A program made the position numbers and the translations under genes. Positions 29,817 through 40,960 of a stretch of 64,000 bases of DNA are shown here, one piece after another. Positions within the stretch are counted from its first letter, which is position 1; each line of letters begins with the position of its first letter. A model generated the notes under the pieces. It had not been told where the DNA came from. It ran no database searches and worked only from the letters and a program-made list of their open reading frames with translations. Source of the stretch: Branchipolynoe longqiensis (taxonomy: Eukaryota > Annelida > Polychaeta > Phyllodocida > Polynoidae); contig CM059188.1 in NCBI GenBank assembly GCA_030323885.1, forward strand, positions 111,692,763-111,756,762, in the 5' to 3' direction.

Positions 29817-31512
29817 TAAAGCTTGTTTTATTTAACGATGCATCTAGAGCACATTGATTTTTATCATCACTATTGGACGTCAAACATATTGTAAATTATT
29901 CCGATAATTGCTCATTGGTGGGTCTTGTGAACTGGTCTATAAGGGATTACAAATGTTATATAAAGGGTAAATGATATAATATGACCGGATGCATGTGGTA
30001 TTGTGTAGTGCTGGTGAGCCTTTACTTAGATTAAATAGACATTGTGTATTCTATGTATAAAAACACTAGTGCTCTGCCGCTGTGAGCACCCTATGTAATT
30101 ACAAAACTCTCCCCCTTCATTTCACCTGTGATGCAATCAGCCTAATCAATTTAACCATGTCTGGAAAGAGGAAGGAAAACCAGTCACGCAGATGAACAGT
30201 GAATAAGTTGTGCTTTATTGGCAGCAACTCCTCTCATCCCCCTTACATGTGACCTAGCACCTGCACTCCTCATATACTGCCCACACTATGTCTCATTGTC
30301 ACTTTAGCCTGTATACTGAAAGCAGTGCCTACAGCGCATGGGACAGGAGTCCTATGGCTGTGTATGCACTCAATTTGAATAGGTGAATTTAGGTAGCATC
30401 AGACAGAGTGTCTGGGGTTCCTGCTCCAAAGTAGGTGTGTCTCACTCCAGACCCAGGATGAGAGTGATTCTCTTCAGTGTGTCTGAAGCAGAAAATTGAA
30501 TAATTACTTCTTTGAGACTAGTGTGTGGTCAGGATAGGCCAAGGCAGTCAGGTGACCAGACATTCCCCAGCCAGCCAATCAGACACCCCCCACAGACTGG
30601 GTGGGTGGCCACCCCCAGTAGGGGCTGTCACTCAAACCAGCTGCAGGTGGTGCACTCTATACATATGCAAATTAGGCAGGTGGGTCAGTCGGTGGTCCTG
30701 GGTGGACAGGATGTTGCATACAGTTACAGATATGTATATAGATATATATGGTAAAATTGTTCTTTTCCTCCAATTGTATTCTTTATGAACACATAGAGAA
30801 ACATTTCAATAATCATGTACTGTTTCTTGCAAAGGAAATCTTTTCATTAACTCCAATCATCATATATAACATATAGTTTACATCACTCAGTATCATGTAC
30901 AATGGGAGTGGGATTCTATTACTTTTAGTTTACATAACCTGATTCCCACTCCGGCATCCAAGAATAATAATGCTCTCTGCCAATATATAATTCTTAACCG
31001 AAAATCCATATATTTTTACATATGGATAGTGTGAGAGGGGCACTACTGTTAGTGTGATAGGGCCTTATCTGCTCACAACCCCCTCACCCCCAACTGTTAG
31101 ATACGGATCACTGCACACCCAGACACAACATGGCAGTGAGGCCAAAACAACCAAGGCATGGATACAAGCATGCTTACTGTTAATTGGTGGATATGAGAAT
31201 GCTTACTGTTGATTGGAGGATCTGGTCATGTGACAGGCCATCTTGGATTCTAAAACCACTATTTAATAATAAACCTGAGGGTGCAAGCTCTCTCTAACCT
31301 TCACTCTATACTCTGCCTTTCTTCTACTTGCCTGTAGTGATTTCCTATTTAGCCTGCCTACACAACTACAGCTGCCAGCCGACGACTTTACAATATGGTA
31401 TCTGACATATTTCTTTGGAGGAAAGCCGCTGCCACCACATAGGCTACTCCCTTCGATAAACAGCAAGGGATCTTTCCCACAGAGAGGATAACACATACCA
31501 CAGCCATTGGCG
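29817..31512 (-). mobile_element. RUDI-like V-SINE, copy 2, split by a solo LTR
   Basis: The tail part (GCTTGTTTTATTTAACGATG, 29,817-29,889) and the remainder (TCTTTGGAGGAAAGCCGCTG to CCACAGCC, 31,393-31,512) are parted by a TG...CA element with 4-bp target copies. The tRNA-related end is missing. Confidence 0.65.
29890..31392 (+). mobile_element. solo LTR-like element with internal insertion
   Basis: Starts TGTAAATTATTCCG and ends GACTTTACA, with ATAT on both sides. The outer parts match 45,102-45,662, including TAATAATAAACCTGAGGG and AGCCTGCCTACACAAC. A segment of about 900 bases (roughly 30,110-31,020) is absent from the other copy and is unexplained. AATAAA near 31,270 could be a poly(A) signal. 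No gag or pol sequence is present. Confidence 0.6.
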
Positions 31513-31562
31513 TTAATATTGTGCCAAGCCCCGCCCACCCAGGTTGCCGGGAGGGTTGGGTG

Positions 31563-31677
31563 GTTGTGGGGCAGCACTATAAAGTCGCCATGAGTGCGCA
31601 CTCTTCACAAGTCGGTACCCTTCCTAATATTACGTTAGATGTTGCCAGGACATAAAATTCCAACAACCACTCACCTA
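31563..31677 (+). mobile_element. SINE type A tail fragment
   Basis: Begins at GGGGCAGCACTATAAAGTCG and ends in AAATTCCAACAACCACTCACC. The head and core are missing. Confidence 0.75.
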
Positions 31678-31685
31678 TTTACAGT

Positions 31686-32003
31686 TTGTTTGTTGTTTTA
31701 CGCCCTAGCAACATCTAATCTCATATCAGGACGGGTACCGACTTGTGACAGTGTGCACTCGTGGTTACTTTATAGTGCTGCCCCACAGGGAGACCAGTCC
31801 ACCAGCACCATGACCTGATATCCCACTCAGTCACATTATCATGACACTGAACCAACCAGTCCTTGCCCTATCCTAATAATGCCGAGCGCCTGGCTATGAA
31901 GCGACAGGTATCAATTTTTAAGTCATTGGTTTGACTCGACCAGGGTCCTACAGTATACCAACACGGGAGACGGACACTCTAATTCATTTGGCCATCCCCT
32001 CTC
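31686..32003 (-). mobile_element. tRNA-headed SINE, type A, full length
   Basis: TTGTTGTTTTACGCCCTAGC at the tail; TTCATTTGGCCATCCCCTCT at the head. Confidence 0.8.
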
Positions 32004-32137
32004 GTTCACATATTTACAACTCATATCCCATTAAGGTGTTATCCCTAGCTGCCTTATCTGTAGTTTCCATCCTAGCTGCCCTGGATAAGAATACTACTTA
32101 TGATAACGTAGCTTGTACTACCCACAGTCCTTTGACT

Positions 32138-32440
32138 CAATTTTCAAAACCAAACCAATTATCTAGATTTGATTTGACATATCTCACTTAGACACTGATG
32201 CACTTATTAAACATTTGTTTCTACATAGAGGGGAACACTGAGTCAATTTAATAGAACCTGTTACTGCAGAAGCCTATGGTGTCTGACTTTTTACATGCAT
32301 GCGCAAATGTTTTCACTCTAAATATCTTCAAAGCTAGCCATTTAAAATAAAAGTTACTTCAAACCAAAGTAAGGAAAATTTTACATATTTTTCTAAATAA
32401 ATGCCAGAACCTCAAAAACCATCAGACAATGCAACTTTAA
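32138..32440 (+). mobile_element. MITE family A, copy 7, left end missing
   Basis: Runs from TTTTCAAAACCAAACCAATT to ATCAGACAATGCAACTTTAA, and shares its terminal TTAA with the next copy. Confidence 0.8.
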
Positions 32441-32791
32441 AGTTGCATAGTCCGATAAAATATAAAAATTTCAAAACCAAACCAATTATCTAGATTTCAT
32501 TTTACATATGTAATTTAGATACTGGTGCACGTATTAAGTATTTTGTTCTGCGTAGAAGGCAATACTGAGTCAATTTAACAGAACCTGTTACTGCAGAAGT
32601 CTATGGTGTCAGAGTTTTGGCAAGCTTGCCAAAACTAATTTTCCATGTTTGCACTCAAAATATCTCAAAAGTTTCCCACTTAAAATAAAAGTAACTTTGA
32701 ACTAATGTAAAGTAGATACTAGTGATCGATCTAATATATTTATCTCAGAAAAAATGCAGAAATTCAAAACCATCGAACTATGCAACTTTAA
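32437..32791 (+). mobile_element. MITE family A, copy 8, head-to-tail with copy 7
   Basis: Complete copy in the same orientation, beginning in the TTAA that closes copy 7. Confidence 0.85.
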
Positions 32792-32833
32792 GCAAAATAC
32801 AAAGGAGAACCATCATGTCTAAGCTCAGCAGTA

Positions 32834-33162
32834 CCGGGCGGGATGGCCAAATGAGTTGAGCGTCCGCCTCCCACTTTGGTAAATCGTGGATTTGGACCCA
32901 TGGTTCGAACCCTGGTCGAGTGAAACCACTGACTTAAAGATTTATACTTATCAATTCCTAGCCTGGAACTTAGCATTAATAGGATAGGGCAAGGACTGAT
33001 TGCCTCACTGTCAGGATAATGTGGCAGAGTAGGATATCAGGTCATGGAGCTGGCGGCCTGGTCTTCCAGCGGGGCAGCACTATAAAGTCGCCATGAGCGC
33101 ACACTGTCACAAGTCGGTACCCGTCCTGATATGACCTTAGATGTTGGTAGGACGTAAAACAA
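32834..33162 (+). mobile_element. tRNA-headed SINE, type A, leading into a microsatellite
   Basis: Full-length copy whose tail GACGTAAAACAACAACACCC runs without a break into the (CCCACA)n array. Confidence 0.85.
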
Positions 33163-33640
33163 CAACACCCACACCCACACCCACACCCACACCCACACCA
33201 TCACCCACATCCACACCATCACGCACACCCACACCCACACCCACACCCACACCATGATCATCACCCACATCCACACCATCACGCACACCCACGCTGACAC
33301 ACCCACACCGACACCCACCCCATCACCCACACCCACACCGACACCCACACCCACACCCACACCATCACCATCACCCACATCCACATCCACACCCACACCC
33401 ACACCCACACCCACAACCACCCCATCACCATCACCCACATCCACACTATCACGCACACCCACACTCACACACCCACACCCACCCACACCCACACCATCAC
33501 CCACACCATCACCGTCACCGTCACCCACCCCATCACCATCACCCACACCATCACCATCTCCCACACCTACACCCACACCCACACCCACACCCACACCCAC
33601 ACCCACACCCACACCCACACCATCACCATCTCCCACAGCA
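33163..33640. repeat. (CCCACA)n microsatellite with CCATCA variants
   Basis: About 80 hexamers starting at a SINE tail. ACCATCACC variants and a recurring ATCCACACCATCACGCACAC block give a higher-order pattern. The open frames are artefacts. Confidence 0.95.
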
Positions 33641-33885
33641 AAGCCAACGCCTAACACCTACATAGACATTTCACACACATGCGTCGATCCCATACGCATG
33701 TGATGTTGATCATATAGGACATAAAACAGGACATAAGGGGCCGTCCAACGTTCTCAACATGTACACGGTCATACAAAGTGTCCGACAGGGGGGAGGGGAG
33801 TGAGGTCTCATTAAAGTCAAATTTGTATCGTTTCATAAAATTTGATATTTTTGGGGGATTTTTGATGTTGTACATTAGTTGATCA

Positions 33886-34232
33886 AGGCCCTGTCACACC
33901 TCACCGGATTGGGGGAAACGGACAGAAACTGAACAAAGTCCGTTTTGTGTCCGTACAAGTTTTGAACATGCACAAAACTAGAAACGGATGTTGTCCAGTT
34001 TGAATTTGTTTCCTCCATTGGCTATCAGTTCATGTCTGTTTGCTGTCCGTTTGCTGTCCGTTTGCTGTCCGTTTCCTGTCCGTTTCCTGTCCATTCGTCC
34101 CGTAGCCATTTAACCGATAGCGCAACATTTTGACACATTTTAATACATTTTGATACTTATCACCACCGGACTAGAGAATTCTGTCCGTTTTATTCTGTCC
34201 GTTGCTCAATCCGGCGAGGTGTGACAGCCGCT
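33886..34232. mobile_element. GTCACAC-terminus MITE D3, exact TCA TSD
   Basis: AGGCCCTGTCACACCTCACC / GGCGAGGTGTGACAGCCGCT, with TCA at 33,883-33,885 and 34,233-34,235. The body contains five tandem TTTGCTGTCCG-like words. Confidence 0.8.
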
Positions 34233-34235
34233 TCA

Positions 34236-34461
34236 AGCAGGGGAATTTTCAATCACAGATAATGGGTCTTCCTCATTCCACCGCTCCTTGCCCTATCCTA
34301 CTAATGCCGAATGCCAGGCTAGGTAGCGACAAATAGCGATAAATTCCTAAGTTATTGGTTTGACTCGGCAAGGGGTTTGATCTTGGGGGGTTCGAATCAG
34401 ATGAACCCCCAAAATGGGAGGCAGTCGCTCAACCCATTTGGCTTTGGTCACCCCTTCTTGG
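34236..34461 (-). mobile_element. tRNA-headed SINE, type B
   Basis: Begins four bases after MITE D3. The type B module (GGGTCTTCCTCATTCCACCG) and core are clear; the head is degraded. Confidence 0.7.
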
Positions 34462-34548
34462 TCTATAGTAAAATGTTGACATGTATGATGTAATACTTTG
34501 GGGGTGGGTGGTTAAGGGGGAGGCTTGACAAGTACTACTCTTTGTACT

Positions 34549-34800
34549 ACCAGATGGGATGTCCAAATGAGTTGAGCATCCGTCTTCGGTTTTGGTGGAT
34601 TGTAGGATTCGAACCCATGGGTTTGAACGCTGGTCGAGTCAAACCAATGACTTAAAAATGTGTTCTTGTCGCTTCCTTGCCATGCATTCTGCATTATTAC
34701 TATTTGGATAGGGTAAGAGGACTGGTTGGTTCAGTATCAGGATAACTCGGTACCCGTCCTCGTATGACCTTAGATGTTGTTAGGACCAACAACCAACCTA
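34549..34800 (+). mobile_element. tRNA-headed SINE, type A, internal deletion
   Basis: Head and core are intact. The body jumps from AGTATCAGGATAA to CTCGGTACCCGTCCTCG, so the GGGATATCAGG-to-GTCACAAG part is missing. Confidence 0.75.
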
Positions 34801-34983
34801 CGATTTGTACTACCTTGAAAATGTTGACAACGTTGCACGGGCCCTAAGGGACCAGGGCCGTAAGGCTCTAGTCACGCCCTGCCGGGACCACGTGATAGGG
34901 CGGGACGGGGGAGGTGTGGGGGGGGGGGGGGCGCAGTCAGGTATCGACGAACGGGGTGTGGGGGGAGGGCGAGGAGACGGGAA

Positions 34984-35133
34984 ACATGGTTGGTCGGTTC
35001 TTGGAGTTTTCCGTCCTGACAACATCTAAGGTCATATCAGGACGGGAACCGACTTGTGACAGTGCGCTCAAGCCGGTGCCCATCCTGATATGACCGTAGA
35101 TGTTGCTAGGATGTAAAACTCCAACAACCACCC
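34984..35133. mobile_element. inverted pair of SINE type A tails
   Basis: TTGGAGTTTTCCGTCCTGAC on the left is the complement of GCTAGGATGTAAAACTCCAA on the right. The arms meet around GTGACAGTGCGCTCAAGC with a loop of about a dozen bases. There is no tRNA head on either side. Confidence 0.8.
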
Positions 35134-35140
35134 AATCCAA

Positions 35141-36315
35141 GAGTAAAGCTAGGATTCCATATACGCGTAATGCGTAATGCGTAATGCGTTATGCGTTACG
35201 CGTTATGCGTTATGCGAATGCCAGCATTCCATATACGCGTAAAGCTGAGATTCCTTACACGCGGTATGCGGTCTGCGAATGCGAATGCGAATGCGGCAAA
35301 AAATCGAAACGCCTTGAAGTCAATGGGGTGCAACCCTTACACGCGGTATGTGAATGCGAATGCGAATGCGAATGCGAATGCGACAACTCGATCGGTCCCT
35401 GTAGCGATCGGTCCGGCATGCGGCATGCGACACGGGGGTGCGAATAGAAAAGCATCAGTCGCATTTGTCCATTGATATAAGGCTGGAGGAGGCGACTGAT
35501 AATTACGGACAGCCAGGACAAGGTAGAGCGCGGACCTGTTAGGAAGCAGTCTCCAAGGCTTCTGAGTGGAAACATATGGTAGTGGTGGTGGTTCGGGTTG
35601 CTAAAAATGCTACCAGAGCCACAAAAATATGAATACTTATCTATAATTTGGTTATAATAAAGGTAGGAACCCCCACGAGTAGAAATAGCACACATAAAGA
35701 CAAAATAATGGTTTTGTTGACCGAAAAGGACGGTCCTAACATGGGGTGTGAATAGAAAAGCATCAGTCGCATTTGTCCATTGATATAAGGCTGGAGGAGG
35801 CGACTGATAATTACGGACAGCCAGGACAAGGTAGAGCGCGGACCTGTTAGGAAGCAGTCTCCAAGGCTGCTGAGTGGAAACATATGGTAGTGGTGGTGGT
35901 TCGGGTTGCTAAAAATGCTACCAGAGCCACAAAAATATGAATACTTATCTATAATTTGGTTATAATAAAGGTAGGAACCCCCACGAGTAGAAATAGCACA
36001 CATAAAGACAAAATAATGGTTTTGTTGACCGAAAAGGACGGTCCTAACATGGCTCAGTTTAGGATGTTAGGACCGTCCCAATCGGGAGACTGACGGTTAC
36101 CGTGTGTAAGGAATCCTAGCTTAAAGCTAAAAATGCTACCATATGCACATAAATATGAATACCAATGAATGTACACATGGGTGCACACTTTTATATGCTG
36201 CTTACCGCATGCCGCACGCCGCATGCCGTGTGTAAGGAATCTTCCCATTCGCATACCGCATGCCGCTTGCCGCATGCCGCATGCCGCTTACCGTGTGTAA
36301 GGAATCCTAGCTTAA
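35141..36315. mobile_element. GCATGC-rich inverted-repeat element G-I
   Basis: Ends TAAAGCTAGGATTCC / GGAATCCTAGCTTA enclose 6- to 7-base tandem words (GCGAATGCGAATGC, CCGCATGCCGCATG), reiterations of the terminal CTTACACGCGGTATGCG motif, and a duplicated segment of about 306 bases. The same ends bound 54,816-56,574. No TSD could be assigned and no transposase is seen. Confidence 0.6.
35439..36052. repeat. tandem duplication, 308-bp offset
   Basis: Copies at 35,439-35,744 and 35,747-36,052 are almost identical (a TTC/TGC change near 35,565/35,873). Each contains GGCGACTGATAATTACGGAC and TTGGTTATAATAAAGGTAGG. A diverged inverted copy lies at 55,815-56,060. The repeated minus-strand frame is not recognisable as a protein. 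Confidence 0.85.
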
Positions 36316-36365
36316 TGCGTATTGCGTTATGCATTATGCAGTGAAGTATATAAAAAGTATATAAA

Positions 36366-37206
36366 AAGTGTGTGTGACTCTGTGTGTGTCTCTATGTGTG
36401 TGTCTGTGTCTCCGTGTCTCCGTGTGTGTCTCCGTGTGTGTCTCTGTGTGTGTGACTCTGTGTCTCTGTGTGTGTCTCTATGTGTGTGTCTGTGTCTCTG
36501 TGTCTCTGACAAAGAGACACACACAGACACATATACACACAGACACACACAGAGACACACACAGAGACACACACAGACACAGATACACACACAGAGACAC
36601 ACACACAGACACAGAGACACAACACAGAGACACACACACACAGACACACACAGACACACACACAGACACACACACAGAGACACACACACAGAGACACAGA
36701 TACACACACAGAGACACACACAGAGACACAGAGACACAACACAGAGACACACACACAGACACACACACATACAGATACAGAGACACACACAGACATACAC
36801 AGAGACACAGAGACACACACACATACACAGAGAGACACACACAGACACACACAGACACACACAGCCACAGAGACACACACACAGACACACACAGAAACAC
36901 AGAGACACACACAGAGACACAGAGATACACACACAGACACATACACAGCAACAGAGACACAAAGACACAGAGACACAGACACACACAGAGACACAGAGAC
37001 AGAACACAGGGACACAACACAGAGACACACACAGAGACACACACAGACACACACAGAGACACACACAGACACACACAGACACAGATACACACACAGAGAC
37101 ACACACAGAGACACAGAGACACAGCACAGAGACATACACACACAGACACACAGACACACACACAGACACACACACAGAGACACACACAGACACAGAGACA
37201 CACACA
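36366..37206. repeat. GT/CA microsatellite with strand switch (palindrome)
   Basis: About 140 bases of GTGTGTCTCTGTG-type repeat switch at 36,508-36,514 to about 690 bases of CACAGAGACACACACAGACA-type repeat. The two parts are complementary, so the left arm can pair with the start of the right. All long frames here are artefacts. Confidence 0.95.
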
Positions 37207-37300
37207 TGCTTCCTAACAGGTCCGCCGCATGAGAAATATGAAGAATGGGACGGTCCAAACATGTGTGTTAGACTATGCGGCGGACCGGTATGGTATGGTA

Positions 37301-38594
37301 TGGGGTGTTCGTAACCTTACGACGGTTACCGGTTGCAGAACTGCAACATTTATAGAGAGGCTCCGATAAATCGGCCCAGTCTTTGGTTAAGACATGTCTT
37401 CTGTGGGTGAAGTGGTCTCAGAGGAAGTGTTGTGAAGGCTGGGGACATCCTTCAAGACGTGGTGACGACGGGGCGCCGGGTGGCAGCGGATCTCTCCGTG
37501 CCGTCTGTTTGTAGTAATCTGTATGGTGTCTGTAGTGCAGCACTTGTATCCGGTCAGCAGGGGTTCGAGGAAGGCGGGCAAAGGTGGGAGCAGCGGTCGT
37601 TCCAGCAACAAGAACCAGTCAGAGAAAGGAAAAAAGGTCAAGAGCCCCCCCCAAGAACACAACAACCCTGGTTAGGGGAAGAAGTGAGCCTGGGAGAAAT
37701 CGAATGGGCAGATCTAGGAAAGAGAAATGAGGAGAGTTGAGTCAAAGGCCCGTGCCTATCTGCCCTATGGTAACCAACCGGCGAGCCATAGACACGGACA
37801 GAGTAAGGGTAGAAAGTGAAAATGCCGGCAGGCACCCCCTCCTGGAACTCTTTTCAGACATATCAAGGAGGTGTCCGGCCGGCGGAGAGGTGATAGAGAG
37901 AGGTGTGGACGAGGTGCGGTCCGGATAGCAAGTGCCGGGCCGTGATGGTATGGTATGGTATGGTATGGGGTGTTCGCAACCTTATGACGGTTACCGGTTG
38001 CAGGACTGCAACATTTGTAGAGAGGCTCCGATAAATCGGCCCAGTCTTTGGTTAAGACATGTCTTCTGCGGTGAAGTGGTCTCAGAGGAAGTGTTGTGAA
38101 GGCTGGGGACATCCTTCAAGACGTGGTGACGACGGGGCGTCGGGTGGCAGCGGATCTCTCCGTGCCGTCTGTTTGTAGTGATCTGTATGGTGTCTGTAGG
38201 GGAGCACTTGTATCCGGTCAGCAGGGGTGTGAGGAAGGCGGGCAAAGGTGGTAGCAGCGGTCGTTCCAGCAACAAGAACCAGTCAGAGAAAAGGAAAAAG
38301 GTCAAGAGCCCCCCCCAAGAACACAACAACCCTGGTTAGGGGAAGAAGTGAGCCTGGGAGAAATCGAGTGGGCAGATCTAGGAAAGAGAAATGAGGAGAG
38401 TTGAGTCAAAGGCCCGTGCCTATCTGCCCTATGGTAACCAACCGGCGAGCCATAGACACGGACAGAGTAAGGGTAGAAAGTGAAAATGCCGGCAGGCACC
38501 CCCTCCTGGAACTCTTTTCAGACATATCAAGGAGGTGTCCGGCCGGCGGAGAGGTGATAGAGAGAGGTGTGGACGAGGTGCGGTCCGGATAGCA
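37301..38594. repeat. tandem duplication of a ~640-bp unit, 665-bp offset
   Basis: Copies begin TGGGGTGTTCG at 37,301 and 37,966 and end near GTGCGGTCCGGATAGCA (37,912 and 38,577). The join is a GGTAT pentamer run. A diverged copy in opposite orientation lies at 47,852-48,665. Frames such as ATGTCTGAAAAGAGTTCC on the minus strand recur, but indels break them between copies, so coding is unsupported. It may be an LTR or another transposon part. Confidence 0.8.
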
Positions 38595-38989
38595 CGTCGA
38601 CCTGTGAGGAAGCAGTCTCCATAAGATATATGAAGAAATGGGACGGTACAAACATGTGTATTAGACAATGCGGCGGACCTGTTAGGAAGCAGTCTTCATA
38701 AGAAATATGAAGAATGGGACCCACACACACAGACACACACACACACACAGATACACACACAGAGACACACACACCACTACACACACAGAGACACACATGA
38801 AGCAGTTTCCATGAGAAATATGAAGAATGGGACCGTGCAAACATGTAGGTTTATGGGGCGGACCTGTTAGGAAGCAGTCTTCATATTTGGGACGGTCCTA
38901 ACATCCCTCTAAGCAAGCTAAACTGAGCCATGTTTGGACCGTCCCATTCTCTGTGTGTGTGTCTCTGTGTGTGTATCTGTGTCTCTGTA
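38595..38989. repeat. cluster of GACCTGTTAGGAAGCAGTCT repeats and CA repeats
   Basis: GGAAGCAGT(C/T)T followed by CATAAGAAATATGAAGAATG and GGACGGT recurs at about 38,610, 38,690, 38,805 and 38,870, and also near 35,545, 35,850 and 37,210. CACACAGAGACAC tracts lie between, and the sequence enters the gap in a GT repeat. Confidence 0.7.
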
Positions 38990-39489
38990 NNNNNNNNNNN
39001 NNNNNNNNNNNNNNNNNNNNNNNNNNNNNNNNNNNNNNNNNNNNNNNNNNNNNNNNNNNNNNNNNNNNNNNNNNNNNNNNNNNNNNNNNNNNNNNNNNNN
39101 NNNNNNNNNNNNNNNNNNNNNNNNNNNNNNNNNNNNNNNNNNNNNNNNNNNNNNNNNNNNNNNNNNNNNNNNNNNNNNNNNNNNNNNNNNNNNNNNNNNN
39201 NNNNNNNNNNNNNNNNNNNNNNNNNNNNNNNNNNNNNNNNNNNNNNNNNNNNNNNNNNNNNNNNNNNNNNNNNNNNNNNNNNNNNNNNNNNNNNNNNNNN
39301 NNNNNNNNNNNNNNNNNNNNNNNNNNNNNNNNNNNNNNNNNNNNNNNNNNNNNNNNNNNNNNNNNNNNNNNNNNNNNNNNNNNNNNNNNNNNNNNNNNNN
39401 NNNNNNNNNNNNNNNNNNNNNNNNNNNNNNNNNNNNNNNNNNNNNNNNNNNNNNNNNNNNNNNNNNNNNNNNNNNNNNNNNNNNNNNNN
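38990..39489. other. assembly gap, 500 N
   Basis: Exactly 500 undetermined bases, most likely an arbitrary scaffolding gap. Translations across it are meaningless. Confidence 0.99.
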
Positions 39490-39751
39490 TAATGTGGCCA
39501 ACATAGCGTCGAACCTGCACCCCCCCCCCTCCCACCAACACCACCGAACCGAACCCTTTAGTTATATGACCATGTCGTGGGGGCGGAGGGTGGTGGTGGT
39601 GGGGCGGTGGGGGAGGAGTAGGGGTGGGGCATTAGCGTGATTGACATTAAAATTGCATACCCACATATGCCAACTTCAAACCATAAAATAACATCCAGCA
39701 ATTATTACCGAATCTAACAGCAGACAATTTTAATATATAGGCACGCACGCG

Positions 39752-39757
<6 letters not shown>

Positions 39758-39789
<32 letters not shown>
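39758..39789. repeat. (TA)n microsatellite
   Basis: It abuts pogo-like MITE P3. Confidence 0.95.
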
Positions 39790-39790
<1 letters not shown>

Positions 39791-39983
39791 GGTAAAGCTT
39801 CGCTAAATCGACCGACCATGGGACAGACTTTAAATGGTCCATTTACGGAGGTGGTTGGTTTTAGGGAGTTTCTTTTTATCATTACAATGGTATTGTATGT
39901 GCGATCCTTTGGGTCCCAAATAAAGCAATAGATACAGGGGAGTGGTCTAACTGTGGAGGTGGTCGTTTAGAGAGGTTTTACTA
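39790..39983. mobile_element. pogo/Tigger-like MITE P3
   Basis: TAAAGCTTCGCTAAATCGAC at the left and TTAGAGAGGTTTTACTA at the right, between TA-rich flanks. Confidence 0.75.
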
Positions 39984-39999
39984 TATACATATATTTATG

Positions 40000-40215
40000 T
40001 GATGTATATCGCATTATGCGAGTATAAAGGCGTGGAAGGGAATTAACCCCTCTTATTATTATGTGCTAATTATTGTTAGTATTACAATACATACTGTACT
40101 GCCTCCTCCATCTCGCGACTGGTGGCGCCACCTCCGGCTGCGCCCGGTACCCACCTACCCTGAATACATCACTCGCGTCGGGAATTTTTATGAATACATG
40201 CGTACATATATATAG
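40000..40215 (+). repeat. TA-anchored repeat family F, copy
   Basis: TGTGATGTATATCGCATTAT and GCGAGTATAAAGGCGTGGAA follow a short TA tract, then CTCGCGACTGGTGGCGCCAC. Confidence 0.6.
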
Positions 40216-40256
40216 CTCTCACTCTGTGTGTATATATAAATATATATATATATATG

Positions 40257-40434
40257 CAGTAAAACTTCTCTAACCGACCACCTCCACAGACCGACCACTC
40301 CCCTATATCGATCGCTTCATTTGGGTCCCAACAATACCATTGTAACCATATTCTAACTCCCTAAACCGATCACTTCCCTAAACCAACCGCTTAAAGTCGG
40401 TCCCATACTCGATCGATTTAGAGAGGTTTTACTG
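40257..40434. mobile_element. pogo/Tigger-like MITE P4
   Basis: CAGTAAAACTTCTCTAACCG to AGAGAGGTTTTACTG. This is the best-preserved pair of ends in the family, with TA-rich left flank and TA on the right. Confidence 0.8.
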
Positions 40435-40602
40435 TAACACCTCTCTATATCAACCCCTCCACAGACCGACCAATCCCTTATATCGATCGCTTCATTTGGG
40501 TCCAAGCAATACCATTGTAACCATATTCTAACTCCCTATAAAGACCACCTTCCTAAACCAACCACTTAAACTTTAAAGTCGGTTCAAGGTCGGTCATAAG
40601 CT
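40435..40602. mobile_element. pogo/Tigger-like MITE P5, degraded, tandem to P4
   Basis: Starts directly at the end of P4 (ACACCTCTCTATATCAACCC). The interior follows P4 closely but the right end is lost. Confidence 0.65.
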
Positions 40603-40960
40603 ATTAATTATACCAACATGAAGATGATGCAGAATGCCAACGCTATTAATTAAATGACGGTTTGTCTGCAATAATCCTGGTGCAACCTCCTCACCCTCCG
40701 TCACCATCCTCACCCCCACCCTCACCCACCCGCCCCCCCCCACCCACTCACCCACCCCTCACACACTCACTCAGTGCTCGGCGAGAGGCGCGGGGTTGCG
40801 GGTGTGCGCGGGGTCGGGCGCACGAATGGCTTGTATGATCATGACACACCCGGCATCAAGGACGAAAGGAGATGTGTCTCCTGTCATATAAATAATTCAC
40901 GCCGACTGACGCTAAATCCGGCGGGAAACGGCCATACCTCTCTCTCCCCGTTGTCCCTCA
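40603..40960. other. no recognisable gene; C-rich then CpG-containing patch
   Basis: A CACCC-rich stretch (40,690-40,770) precedes a short CpG-containing region. No feature was recognised. Confidence 0.35.

Noticed and set aside
31370..31405. Copia-type primer-binding site (TATGGTATCTGACA) after the LTR
   Set aside because: The sequence belongs to the interrupted V-SINE, as shown by the uninterrupted copies at 16.1 and 63.7 kb.
35255..36003. Conserved 120-146-residue minus-strand ORFs found twice
   Set aside because: Their identity is explained by a recent 308-bp tandem duplication; no recognisable domain and no independent conservation.
36322..37314. Frames of 240-330 residues on both strands (His/Thr/Arg or Cys/Val/Ser)
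   Set aside because: Translations of the CACAGA/GTGTCT microsatellite.
38881..39640. Several frames of about 200 residues spanning the gap
   Set aside because: Almost entirely undetermined residues from the 500-N run.
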